A DNA stretch of 64,000 nt from Faecalicatena faecalis (GTDB lineage: Bacteria > Bacillota > Clostridia > Lachnospirales > Lachnospiraceae), in NCBI RefSeq assembly GCF_012524165.2, contig NZ_JABACJ020000009.1:1-64000 (forward strand), given 5' to 3'. The notes beneath the pieces are model-generated. The model was not told the DNA's origin. It saw only the letters and a list, made by a program, of their open reading frames with translations, and did not search any database. A program made the position numbers and the translations under genes. Positions 47,106 to 56,015 of this stretch are shown here, one piece after another (positions within the stretch are counted from its first letter, which is position 1; each line of letters opens with the position of its first letter).

Positions 47106-48938
47106 ATGAGCGAACGAGACATGACAAAATCAGACGGTTTCCACGCAGAAGAGAAAGATGAAAATAAAGACTACCACTTTGATGAAATAGATGAGACAGA
47201 TGAGGATTATTATCTGGACGATGAGATAGACGAAGATGATGAGGATTATTTCTTTGACGAAGAAGAGGAGCCAGAAGAAGACGAGTACGAGGAACCGGTG
47301 AAAACGAAGGGCACTAAGAAAGGAATGAACCCCAATCATAGGGCGCCAGATCAGAGGCAGGAGACTGAACAGAGGAGGCAGAAGGCCCCGAATGTGATTC
47401 CTGTGGATACAAAGGTGAAAAAGAAAGGTCCTGCGAAAAAAGAGCATTTTGTAGAAGAAACAGATTTTGCAGAAGATCTGGATGATCTTTTCCCGGATGA
47501 GGAACCGAAGAAACATAAATCAAGGAGAAGAAAAGGCGGCCAGAAAAAGAGCAGTAAGAAGATCTGGATCATTTCCGGCTCTATTGTAGCGGCTCTTGTC
47601 CTTGTATATGTGGGTGTTTCTGTATTTTTTATGAGTCATTTCTATATTAATACGGAGATTAACGGCAAGGATTTTTCTGCCAAGACTGCTTCCGACGTGG
47701 AAGATTATCTGAAAGCACAAGTAAAAGGTTATAAACTGACCGTTCAGGAAAAGGATAATAAATCGGATACCATAGATGGTACGGATATTGGCCTGACTTA
47801 TAAAGAGAATGATGATATCGAGAAGGCATTGAAAAAGCAGAATGGTTTTGCATGGCCGACTGCGTTTTTCTCCAAGAATTCCTCCAAGGTGACGATTGAG
47901 GTATCCTATAATGAGGACGAACTGAACAATGCCATTTCCAGCCTGCAGGCGGTGACTGCTGAACAGGTGCCGGCGAAGTCCGCGTACCCTAAGTTCGATG
48001 GTGAGAAGTATGTGATCGAGCCGGAAGTCATCGGTACTGCTGTGAATGTGGACGTGCTCAAAGAGAAGGTGCATCAGCATATCAATGAATTCCAAAAGGA
48101 ATTGGATATGGAAAAGGAAGGCTGCTACTCTGAACCGAAGTATACATCGGATTCCGAGGAGGTCAAAAAGGCATGTGATGAGCTGAATAAATTTGCCAGT
48201 GCAAGCATTACATACACGATGACAGAGAATGTGGTCGTGGATAAGGCCTTGATCTCACAGTGGCTTACCGTAGATGACAATATGAAGGTGACATTTAACG
48301 AGGATGCGGTAAAGGGATGGCTTACAGAATTTGGAGACAAATATGATACCGTAGGAACCACAAGGACCATAACCACTCCGACAGGGAAGACCACGGAAGT
48401 ATCTGGTGGAACCTATGGATGGTCGATCGATGAGGATACAGAGTTCGAAGCATTGGTCAACAGTATCAAGAATGGTGAGACAGTAACAAAAGAGCCTGCA
48501 TACTATCAGACTGCAGCGGCTCATGCACCGCAGGACTGGGGCAATACTTATGCAGAGGTGGATCTGTCTGCACAGCATATGTGGTATATTGTAGATGGAA
48601 ATGTAGCGATGGAATCAGATGTTGTTACAGGACTTCCGACTCCAGAGAAGGAGACTACAGCAGGCGTATTCAGCATCCTGGAAATGCAGAGGGATAAGAC
48701 GCTTGTCGGTGACATCGATCCAGATACCGGGAAGCCGGAATATGAGACACCTGTTACTTTCTGGATGAGGATCACATGGTCAGGAATCGGCTTCCATGAT
48801 GCGAACTGGCAGCCAGGATTCGGTGGAGATCTGTATACGAGCATTGGATCACATGGATGCGTGAACATGCCTTATGGGCAGGCGGAAACTCTGTATAGCA
48901 TGTTATCAGTAGGAACGCCGGTTATTGTTCATTATTAA
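47106..48938 (+). CDS. L,D-transpeptidase (YkuD) with VanW/PG-binding-4-like domain
   Basis: 610-aa cell-wall enzyme making 3-3 peptidoglycan cross-links. A strikingly acidic cytoplasmic tail (about 15-75, repeated Asp/Glu/Tyr) is followed by a Lys-rich stretch and a transmembrane helix (about 153-176). Outside are a peptidoglycan-binding-type domain (about 180-460) and a C-terminal YkuD domain with AEVDLSAQHMWYIVDG and the catalytic SIGSHGCVNMP (nucleophile Cys). Single gene between divergent aroC and tgt. Substrate side chain not predictable. Confidence 0.9.
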   Translation: MSERDMTKSDGFHAEEKDENKDYHFDEIDETDEDYYLDDEIDEDDEDYFFDEEEEPEEDEYEEPVKTKGTKKGMNPNHRAPDQRQETEQRRQKAPNVIPVDTKVKKKGPAKKEHFVEETDFAEDLDDLFPDEEPKKHKSRRRKGGQKKSSKKIWIISGSIVAALVLVYVGVSVFFMSHFYINTEINGKDFSAKTASDVEDYLKAQVKGYKLTVQEKDNKSDTIDGTDIGLTYKENDDIEKALKKQNGFAWPTAFFSKNSSKVTIEVSYNEDELNNAISSLQAVTAEQVPAKSAYPKFDGEKYVIEPEVIGTAVNVDVLKEKVHQHINEFQKELDMEKEGCYSEPKYTSDSEEVKKACDELNKFASASITYTMTENVVVDKALISQWLTVDDNMKVTFNEDAVKGWLTEFGDKYDTVGTTRTITTPTGKTTEVSGGTYGWSIDEDTEFEALVNSIKNGETVTKEPAYYQTAAAHAPQDWGNTYAEVDLSAQHMWYIVDGNVAMESDVVTGLPTPEKETTAGVFSILEMQRDKTLVGDIDPDTGKPEYETPVTFWMRITWSGIGFHDANWQPGFGGDLYTSIGSHGCVNMPYGQAETLYSMLSVGTPVIVHY

Positions 48939-49028
48939 GCCCTATCGAAGCAGCGAAGCGGATTTTGGATATCCGCTTTGCCTAAGATATTATTTTAAAT
49001 ATTAGAATCAAAAGAAATCGAGGGAATT

Positions 49029-50165
49029 ATGTACGAATTAATCAAAAGAGACGGTCTTGCTAAGCGAGGCCGTTTTCATACGGTCCACGGAGTGATAGAG
49101 ACTCCGGTATTTATGAATGTGGGAACTGCAGCGGCAATCAAAGGGGCAGTTTCTACGGATGATTTAAGAGGAATCAAGACCCAGGTAGAATTATCCAATA
49201 CGTATCATCTGCATGTCCGCCCGGGAGATGAGGTCGTGAAGAAGATGGGAGGCCTGCATAAGTTCATGAATTGGGACAAGCCGATTCTTACGGATTCCGG
49301 TGGTTTTCAGGTGTTCTCACTGGCAGACCTGCGGAAAATCAAAGAAGAAGGGGTTCATTTCCACTCTCATGTTGATGGTCGGAAGATTTTTATGGGACCA
49401 GAGGAGAGCATGAGGATACAGTCTAATCTGGCTTCTACAATTGCAATGGCATTTGATGAATGTCCGTCCAGTGTTGCTGATCGGGAATATATGAGAGATT
49501 CTGTGGCAAGGACGACACGCTGGCTCAAAAGATGTAAGACGGAAATGGAGCGCCTGAACTCTCTGCCCGATACGATCAATAAGAATCAGCTTTTATTTGG
49601 AATCAATCAGGGCGGTGTTTATGAAGATATCCGTATTGAACATGCAAAGCAGATTACAGAGCTGGATCTGCCCGGTTATGCCGTCGGAGGCCTTGCCGTG
49701 GGGGAAAGTCATGAAGAGATGTACCGGATCTTGGATGCGGTGGTACCGCATCTTCCGGTAGAGAAGCCTACTTATCTGATGGGAGTAGGGACACCGGCTA
49801 ATATTCTGGAGGGTGTAGAAAGAGGCGTTGACTTCTTTGACTGCGTCTATCCGACACGCAACGGAAGACATGGACATGTCTATACCAACCAGGGGAAACT
49901 CAACCTGTTCAATGCAAAGTTTGAACTGGATGACAGACCGATAGAGGAAGGATGTCAGTGCCCGGCATGCCGTAGCTACAGCAGAGGATATATCCGTCAT
50001 CTTTTAAAGGCGAAAGAGATGCTGGGAATGCGCCTTTGTGTCCTGCATAACCTGTATTTTTATAATCATATGATGGAAGAAATACGTGCTGCTATTGAGA
50101 CCGGTGAGTTCCAGGCATATAAGAAAAAGAAGCTAGAAGGCATGAACAGTCAGAAGGAATCGTAA
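49029..50165 (+). CDS. tgt: Queuine tRNA-ribosyltransferase
   Basis: 378-aa enzyme exchanging guanine-34 for the queuine precursor in Asp, Asn, His and Tyr tRNAs. Signatures: NTYHLHVRPGDEV, LTDSGGFQVFSL with catalytic Asp, GINQGGVYEDIR, GGLAVGE, DCVYPTRNGRHGHVYT with the nucleophile Asp, and zinc ligands CQCPAC...H. In many bacteria tgt precedes yajC, as here. Confidence 0.96.
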   Translation: MYELIKRDGLAKRGRFHTVHGVIETPVFMNVGTAAAIKGAVSTDDLRGIKTQVELSNTYHLHVRPGDEVVKKMGGLHKFMNWDKPILTDSGGFQVFSLADLRKIKEEGVHFHSHVDGRKIFMGPEESMRIQSNLASTIAMAFDECPSSVADREYMRDSVARTTRWLKRCKTEMERLNSLPDTINKNQLLFGINQGGVYEDIRIEHAKQITELDLPGYAVGGLAVGESHEEMYRILDAVVPHLPVEKPTYLMGVGTPANILEGVERGVDFFDCVYPTRNGRHGHVYTNQGKLNLFNAKFELDDRPIEEGCQCPACRSYSRGYIRHLLKAKEMLGMRLCVLHNLYFYNHMMEEIRAAIETGEFQAYKKKKLEGMNSQKES

Positions 50166-50234
50166 CCCAGAGACAGGATATGCCAAATAGGAACGTAAAA
50201 AAGCAAAAAAAATGGCGGAAATTCCAAAAGATAC

Positions 50235-50263
50235 TTGAAGAATCCCCCATTTTTGTGTATAGT
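50235..50263 (+). promoter_or_regulatory. Promoter of yajC
   Basis: TTGAAG, 17 nt, TATAGT, 40 nt upstream of the start, so yajC has its own promoter apart from tgt. Confidence 0.6.
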
Positions 50264-50303
50264 TAACTTATTGTTTTGAAGATAGTAGTTAGGAGGAAGT
50301 AAG

Positions 50304-50609
50304 ATGAATGGTTTATTAGCTGCAAGCGGAGCAACAGGAATGGGTGGTATCATCCTGATTTATGTAGTAATCATCGGTGGTATGTGGTTCCTGCTGATGC
50401 GCCCTCAGAAGAAGGAGCAGAAGAGAGTGCAGGCAATGCTTTCAACAATGGAAGTGGGCGATACCGCACTGACAACAAGCGGTTTTTATGGCGTCATTAT
50501 CGATATCACAGATGAAGACGTAATCGTAGAGTTCGGCAATAACAAGAACTGCCGTATACCAATGCAGAAAGCTGCAATCGCACAGATAGAGAAACCATCT
50601 GCAGAGTAA
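50304..50609 (+). CDS. yajC: Preprotein translocase subunit YajC
   Basis: 101-aa single-span inner-membrane protein associated with SecDF. Helix about 14-34 (GGIILIYVVIIGGMWFLLM), then the family motif RPQKKEQKRVQAMLSTMEVGDTALTTSGFYGVI. AGGAGG precedes the ATG. secD/secF do not follow; the next 750 bp hold two long palindromes. Confidence 0.93.
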   Translation: MNGLLAASGATGMGGIILIYVVIIGGMWFLLMRPQKKEQKRVQAMLSTMEVGDTALTTSGFYGVIIDITDEDVIVEFGNNKNCRIPMQKAAIAQIEKPSAE

Positions 50610-50637
50610 GCAGAAGGTTGATGAGTAAGTAGAGTCG

Positions 50638-50892
50638 GTCCGCCCGTCAGGATGCATATCGTGCTTCCTGGAGGGCGGACCGTTTGCGAAGAGACACTAA
50701 CAGAGAAAGAGCTGAATGGAAGGACGCGGCAACATATATCGAGTAATCTTGATGATTACTCGATACGTGTTGCCTTGGAAATTGTTCTGGAAAACAATTT
50801 CCATCCCTTTCATTCAGCTCTTTCCCTGTTAGTGCCTCTATTCGCGCACTTTAAGCCCTCCCAGGAAGCACGATATGCATCCTGACGGGCTG
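50638..50892. repeat. Long imperfect palindrome, element 2
   Basis: Arms 50641-50723 and 50806-50892 match as inverted copies at about 85% by eye, including an uninterrupted stretch of over 25 bp. The centre holds hairpin A (50728-50774: GGCAAC/GTTGCC enclosing a perfect 11-bp ATCGAGTAATC stem) and hairpin B (50777-50802: GGAAATTGTT/AACAATTTCC). The left arm can also fold on itself, GGTCCGCCC (50638-50646) with GGGCGGACC (50673-50681), competing with the long stem. Lies in the 3' region of yajC. No ORF. Confidence 0.9.
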
Positions 50893-50989
50893 CGCTCATC
50901 CGAGTGGAACAAAAAAAATCACGAGGCCTATCCGAATTGATCTGCCTTGAAATTCTCCGGGGAGTAGAACTTCCCATTGGATGCACGTA

Positions 50990-51234
50990 GCTTTCAGGAG
51001 TGGGATGGGGGCGTTGGGGGGATCTTTGCAGGATTAGCAGCCCTTCATGAAAAGGACGCAGGAAATGCAGGCTGAAATCAGGCTTACAACGCCTTATTTC
51101 AAGCCGACCTACAGGGTAAACGCATCCAGCGTTTACCCGCATGTCTGCGGTGTCTGTCATTTCCTGCGTCCTTTTCATTAGGGCTGCTTATCCCGCAAAA
51201 AAGCCCCCAAAGCCCCCATCCCACTCCTGAAAGC
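50990..51234. repeat. Long imperfect palindrome, element 3
   Basis: Arms 50990-51067 and 51158-51234 (78 and 77 nt) match at roughly 88% by eye. The left arm is G-rich. The centre holds hairpin A (51070-51105: GGCT-AAAT-AGGC with GCCT-ATTT-AGCC) and hairpin B (51114-51138: perfect 10-bp GGGTAAACGC/GCGTTTACCC). It begins about 100 bp after element 2, with the leuB promoter about 57 bp beyond it. No ORF. Between elements 2 and 3 I see only a weak CATCC...GGATG pairing. Confidence 0.9.
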
Positions 51235-51291
51235 GTCCCCTATATCCAACAAGTCCCACCCCCTAATTTCACACTTTTACGAATTAAAGGG

Positions 51292-51320
51292 TTGAAACGT
51301 GCCGAAAAATAAGTTATCAT
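51292..51320 (+). promoter_or_regulatory. Promoter of leuB
   Basis: TTGAAA, 17 nt, TATCAT. Located after palindromic element 3, so the palindromes are outside the leuB transcript from this promoter. Confidence 0.6.
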
Positions 51321-51367
51321 AAAGATTAGTATTTTTTAATTCTATTTTTGGAAGGAAGTAATGGGTT

Positions 51368-52453
51368 ATGAGATTGAATATTGGAGTGATTAAAGGGGAC
51401 GGTATTGGACCGGAGATCGTGACGGAGGCCATGAAGGTTCTGGATAAAGTAGGAGAGGTATATGGACATGCGTGTTCTTATACACAGTTATTGATGGGAG
51501 GAGCTTCGATTGATGTACACGGGATTCCTCTTACAGATGAGACGATTGCAGCGGCGAAGGCAAGCGATGCTGTGCTGATGGGATCGATCGGAGGGGATGC
51601 GAAGACTTCCCCATGGTATCAGTTGGAACCTTCCAAGAGACCGGAGGCAGGACTTTTGAAGATCCGCAAGGAATTGAATCTTTTTGCAAATTTACGTCCG
51701 GCTGTTCTGTATGATGAGTTAAAGGGTGCCTGTCCTCTGAAAGAAGAAATCACGGATGGCGGCTTTGACATGATGATCATGAGGGAGCTGACAGGAGGAC
51801 TGTATTTTGGAGAGAGAAAGACAGTTGAAGTAGATGGCGTGCTGACAGCATATGATGAGCTTACATATAACGAGAATGAGGTGCGCAGAATCGCGAAGCG
51901 TGGTTTTGATATCGCAATGAAACGCCGGAAGAAAGTGACAAGTGTCGATAAAGCGAATGTACTGGATTCCTCCAGGCTTTGGCGTAAGGTTGTAGAAGAG
52001 GTCGCCACAGAGTACCCGGAGGTGACATTGGAGCATATGCTGGTCGACAATTGTGCAATGCAGCTCGTGAAAGATCCAAGACAATTCGATGTCATTTTAA
52101 CAGAGAATATGTTCGGGGACATCTTATCAGATGAGGCAAGCATGGTGACAGGGTCCATCGGAATGCTGGCATCCGCCAGCCTGAACGAGACAAAGTTCGG
52201 ACTCTATGAGCCAAGCGGTGGTTCCGCACCGGATATTGCAGGAAAAGGTATTGCAAATCCGATCGCGACGATTTTATCAGCAGCAATGATGCTGCGGTTC
52301 TCATTTGATCTGGACAAAGAGGCAGATGCAATTGAAAATGCGGTCGCACAGGTATTAAAAGATGGATATCGTACGATTGATATTATGTCAGAAGGAAAGA
52401 CACAGATCGGAACCAGTGAGATGGGCGACAGAATCTGTTCTTACATTAAGTAG
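51368..52453 (+). CDS. leuB: 3-isopropylmalate dehydrogenase
   Basis: 361-aa NAD-dependent decarboxylating dehydrogenase of leucine biosynthesis. Signatures: GVIKGDGIGPEIVTEAMKVL, MRELTGGLYFGERK, VDNCAMQLVKDPRQFDVILTENMFGDILSDEASMVTGSIGMLASAS, and EPSGGSAPDIAGKGIANPIATILS. GGAAGG precedes the ATG. leuA and leuCD are not in the window; ilvD and ilvB follow on the same strand. Confidence 0.96.
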   Translation: MRLNIGVIKGDGIGPEIVTEAMKVLDKVGEVYGHACSYTQLLMGGASIDVHGIPLTDETIAAAKASDAVLMGSIGGDAKTSPWYQLEPSKRPEAGLLKIRKELNLFANLRPAVLYDELKGACPLKEEITDGGFDMMIMRELTGGLYFGERKTVEVDGVLTAYDELTYNENEVRRIAKRGFDIAMKRRKKVTSVDKANVLDSSRLWRKVVEEVATEYPEVTLEHMLVDNCAMQLVKDPRQFDVILTENMFGDILSDEASMVTGSIGMLASASLNETKFGLYEPSGGSAPDIAGKGIANPIATILSAAMMLRFSFDLDKEADAIENAVAQVLKDGYRTIDIMSEGKTQIGTSEMGDRICSYIK

Positions 52454-52509
52454 ATAGAATAAGCATATCATTAGCCAGTACGGCATAAGTAGAAAGTGAG
52501 GTTTTTAAG

Positions 52510-54183
52510 ATGAGAAGTGATACAGTAACTAAAGGGACACAGCAGGCCCCACATCGTTCATTGTTCAACGCGCTGGGAATGACGCAGGAGGAACTGGACA
52601 GACCACTCGTAGGTGTTGTCAGCTCCTACAACGAGATCGTTCCGGGACACATGAACCTGGATAAGATTACAGAAGCCGTAAAGATGGGCGTTGCAATGGC
52701 AGGAGGCACACCGATCATGGTGCCGGCAATCGCTGTCTGCGACGGAATTGCTATGGGGCATGTGGGAATGAAGTACTCCCTTGTAACAAGAGATCTGATT
52801 GCAGATTCCACAGAGGCTCTTGCGATGGCACACCAGTTTGATGCACTTGTCATGATTCCGAACTGTGACAAGAATGTACCGGGACTTTTGATGGCAGCGG
52901 CCAGAATCAATGTACCGACCATTTTTGTCAGCGGCGGCCCGATGCTTGCAGGACACGTAAAGGGTGGAAGGACCAGCCTTTCCAGTATGTTCGAGGCAGT
53001 AGGCTCCTATGCGGCAGGTACCATGACAGAAGAGGATTTATGTGAATATGAGAACAAGGCATGCCCGACCTGTGGTTCCTGTTCAGGAATGTACACGGCC
53101 AACAGCATGAACTGTTTGACAGAGGCTCTGGGAATGGGCCTTCAGGGGAATGGAACAATCCCGGCGGTCTATTCTGCAAGACTCCAGCTCGCAAAGCATG
53201 CTGGTATGCAGGTCATGGAACTGCTTCGGAAGAATATCCGTCCGAGAGACATCATGACAGAAGAGGCGATACTCAATGCACTGACTGTGGATATGGCACT
53301 TGGCTGTTCTACGAACAGTATGCTGCATCTTCCAGCCATCGCTCATGAAATCGGAATGGATTTTGAAATTGATTTTGCGAACAAGATCAGTGAGAAAACA
53401 CCGAATCTTTGTCATCTCGCACCAGCAGGTCCGACCTATATCGAAGACCTGAACGAAGCGGGCGGCGTCTATGCGGTGATGAATGAATTGAATAAGAAGG
53501 GACTTCTGAATACAGAATGTTTGACTGTAACAGGAAGGACAGTGGGAGAGAATATAGAAGGATGTCTCAACAAGAATCCTGAGGTTATTCGTCCAATTGA
53601 CAACCCATACAGTGAGACGGGCGGAATTGCCGTTCTGAAAGGAAATCTTGCACCAGACGGCAGTGTCGTAAAACGTTCTGCAGTCGTACCGGAGATGTTG
53701 GTACATGAAGGCCCGGCAAGGATTTTCGAGAGTGATGAGGCTGCCACAGAGGCTATCAAGACAGGACAGATTCATCCGGGTGATGTCATTGTCATTCGTT
53801 ATGAAGGACCAAAAGGCGGCCCTGGAATGCGGGAGATGTTAAATCCGACCTCTGCAATCGCCGGATATGGACTCGGTTCTACCGTTGCCCTGATTACAGA
53901 CGGACGCTTCAGCGGAGCATCCAGAGGAGCATCCATCGGTCATGTTTCACCGGAAGCAGCAGTGGGAGGCCCGATTGCATTGGTAGAAGAGGGAGATATC
54001 ATCAAGATCAATATCCCAGAACTGAAGCTGGAATTAGATGTTTCCGATGAGGAGCTCGAAGCAAGACGGGCAAAATGGCAGCCAAAAGAGCCTGAGATCA
54101 CAACAGGGTACCTTGCCAGATATGCAGCAATGGTAACTTCAGGCAATAGAGGAGCCATCCTGGAAGTACCAAAGAAGAATTAG
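52510..54183 (+). CDS. ilvD: Dihydroxy-acid dehydratase
   Basis: 557-aa iron-sulfur enzyme, third step of isoleucine/valine synthesis. Signatures: [39 protein letters not shown] with cluster Cys, [19 protein letters not shown], and [21 protein letters not shown]. ilvB starts 11 nt after its stop, so the two are coexpressed. Confidence 0.97.
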   Translation: MRSDTVTKGTQQAPHRSLFNALGMTQEELDRPLVGVVSSYNEIVPGHMNLDKITEAVKMGVAMAGGTPIMVPAIAVCDGIAMGHVGMKYSLVTRDLIADSTEALAMAHQFDALVMIPNCDKNVPGLLMAAARINVPTIFVSGGPMLAGHVKGGRTSLSSMFEAVGSYAAGTMTEEDLCEYENKACPTCGSCSGMYTANSMNCLTEALGMGLQGNGTIPAVYSARLQLAKHAGMQVMELLRKNIRPRDIMTEEAILNALTVDMALGCSTNSMLHLPAIAHEIGMDFEIDFANKISEKTPNLCHLAPAGPTYIEDLNEAGGVYAVMNELNKKGLLNTECLTVTGRTVGENIEGCLNKNPEVIRPIDNPYSETGGIAVLKGNLAPDGSVVKRSAVVPEMLVHEGPARIFESDEAATEAIKTGQIHPGDVIVIRYEGPKGGPGMREMLNPTSAIAGYGLGSTVALITDGRFSGASRGASIGHVSPEAAVGGPIALVEEGDIIKINIPELKLELDVSDEELEARRAKWQPKEPEITTGYLARYAAMVTSGNRGAILEVPKKN

Positions 54184-54194
54184 GAGGTTTTACT

Positions 54195-55877
54195 ATGCAT
54201 TTAACCGGAGCAGAAATTGTCATCGAATGTTTGAAAGAGCAGGGCGTGGATACGGTTTTCGGGTATCCGGGCGGAGCAATTTTGAATGTATATGATGCAT
54301 TATATAAACATAGTGATGAGATCAGGCATATCCTGACCTCCCATGAACAAGGAGCTGCGCATGCGGCAGACGGGTATGCAAGGGCAACTGGCAAAGTGGG
54401 AGTATGCTTTGCTACGAGTGGACCGGGGGCAACGAACCTGGTGACAGGAATCGCCACGGCGTATATGGATTCTATTCCAGTGGTCGCAATCACATGTAAT
54501 GTGGGTGTCTCACTCCTTGGAAAGGATAGTTTCCAGGAGATTGATATTGCGGGAATCACCATGCCTATCACAAAGCATAATTACATTGTAAAGGATGTCA
54601 GCAAATTGGCAGAGACGATCCGCAAGGCATTTCGTATCGCACAGACTGGAAGGCCGGGACCTGTCCTCATTGATATCCCGAAGGATGTAACAGGAAATAA
54701 GACAGAGTATAAGCCGGTGAAGATTGAACCAGTGCTGCCGATGGACCCGCAGGATATCTGCCAAAAAGACGTGGATACTGCGGTTGCTATGATCAGCAAG
54801 GCGAAGCGGCCTTACATATTTGTGGGAGGCGGAGCAGTCCTTTCAGGTGCCAGCGGTGAATTGATGGAGTTCGTCAATAAGGTGGATGCTCCAGTCACAG
54901 ATTCTCTGATGGGGAAAGGCGCATTTCCGGGAACCGATAGCCGCTATACTGGTATGCTCGGAATGCATGGAACAAAAACGTCCAATTATGGGGTCAGTGA
55001 ATGCGATCTCTTGATTGTGATCGGCGCCAGGTTCAGCGACAGGGTGACGGGTAATACAAAGAAGTTCGCAAAAAATGCGAAGATTCTCCAGTTCGATATT
55101 GATGCGGCGGAGATGAATAAAAATGTCCTGATCACGGACGGTGTGGTCGGTGATCTGAAAGAAGTATTAAAGAGAGTCAATGAGAAGCTGGAACAGCAGT
55201 CTCATCCAGATTGGATGAAGAAGATTCAGGAATACAAAGAAAAGTATCCGCTCACCTACCATACAGATGTCCTGACAGGACCATTTGTGGTAGAGGAGAT
55301 TTATAAACAGACAAACGGAGATGCAATCATTGTCACAGAAGTCGGACAGCATCAGATGTGGGCCGCACAGTTCTATCAATATACAAACCCGCGGACCTTC
55401 CTGACTTCTGGAGGACTTGGGACGATGGGCTATGGTCTTGGAGCATCCCTGGGCGCTAAGATGGGATGTCCAGATAAGCTTGTTGTCAACATTGCAGGGG
55501 ATGGCTGTTTCCGCATGAATATGAATGAGATTGCAACGGCAGTCAGACATCAGATTCCGGTGATCCAGGTGGTGATCAACAACCATGTACTCGGTATGGT
55601 GCGCCAGTGGCAGAACCTGTTCTACGAACAGCGCTATTCTGCGACGGTGTTGAATGATGCAGTAGATTTTGTAAAGCTTGCAGAGGCGATGGGAGCAAAA
55701 GGAATCCGTGTTACTACACAGGAAGAATTTAAAGAAGCATTTGCAGAAGCGGTGAAGATGAATGCACCGGTTGTAATTGACTGCCAGATCGACAGTGATG
55801 ATAAGGTATGGCCGATGGTAGCACCGGGGGCAGCAATCAGCGAGGCTTTTGACGAGAACGATATCAGTCACAGTTAA
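54195..55877 (+). CDS. ilvB: Acetolactate synthase large subunit
   Basis: 560-aa ThDP/FAD enzyme making acetolactate or acetohydroxybutyrate. Signatures: VFGYPGGAILNVYDAL, HEQGAAHAADGYARATGKVG with the ThDP-activating Glu, FQEIDIAGITMPITKHNY, and the ThDP motif GDGCFRMNMNEIATAV. AGGAGG precedes the ATG. No ilvN regulatory subunit is adjacent. Confidence 0.96.
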   Translation: MHLTGAEIVIECLKEQGVDTVFGYPGGAILNVYDALYKHSDEIRHILTSHEQGAAHAADGYARATGKVGVCFATSGPGATNLVTGIATAYMDSIPVVAITCNVGVSLLGKDSFQEIDIAGITMPITKHNYIVKDVSKLAETIRKAFRIAQTGRPGPVLIDIPKDVTGNKTEYKPVKIEPVLPMDPQDICQKDVDTAVAMISKAKRPYIFVGGGAVLSGASGELMEFVNKVDAPVTDSLMGKGAFPGTDSRYTGMLGMHGTKTSNYGVSECDLLIVIGARFSDRVTGNTKKFAKNAKILQFDIDAAEMNKNVLITDGVVGDLKEVLKRVNEKLEQQSHPDWMKKIQEYKEKYPLTYHTDVLTGPFVVEEIYKQTNGDAIIVTEVGQHQMWAAQFYQYTNPRTFLTSGGLGTMGYGLGASLGAKMGCPDKLVVNIAGDGCFRMNMNEIATAVRHQIPVIQVVINNHVLGMVRQWQNLFYEQRYSATVLNDAVDFVKLAEAMGAKGIRVTTQEEFKEAFAEAVKMNAPVVIDCQIDSDDKVWPMVAPGAAISEAFDENDISHS

Positions 55878-55890
55878 ATATCTTTTCCTG

Positions 55891-55968
55891 CAGCTTTGCA
55901 GCATATCGGTATGCATCCTAAGGCTATTCTGGTAAGGAGGCATTTTACCCGGGTATGCGGCAAAGCTG
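55891..55968 (+). promoter_or_regulatory. Structured spacer before serC
   Basis: CAGCTTTGC (55891-55899) pairs with GCAAAGCTG (55960-55968), enclosing GCATA/TATGC and GGTAA/TTACC hairpins: a small three-way junction between ilvB and serC. No T-run. It could be a leader RNA or a processing site; no known family recognised. Confidence 0.35.
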
Positions 55969-56015
55969 TATGTTAAGGTGCTAATATATTTAAAATGTTC
56001 AGGAGGAAATTAGAG

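Noticed and set aside
47130..47572. Hydrophobic minus-strand reading frames over the L,D-transpeptidase
   Set aside because: They mirror the acidic, repetitive tail of the real gene; no ribosome sites.
48956..48977. AAGCGGAT/ATCCGCTT hairpin after the L,D-transpeptidase as a terminator
   Set aside because: No following T-run; could be partial, but not supported enough to annotate.
52558..53775. Several minus-strand reading frames over ilvD
   Set aside because: Antisense shadows of a clearly conserved gene; cysteine/histidine-rich composition and no ribosome sites.
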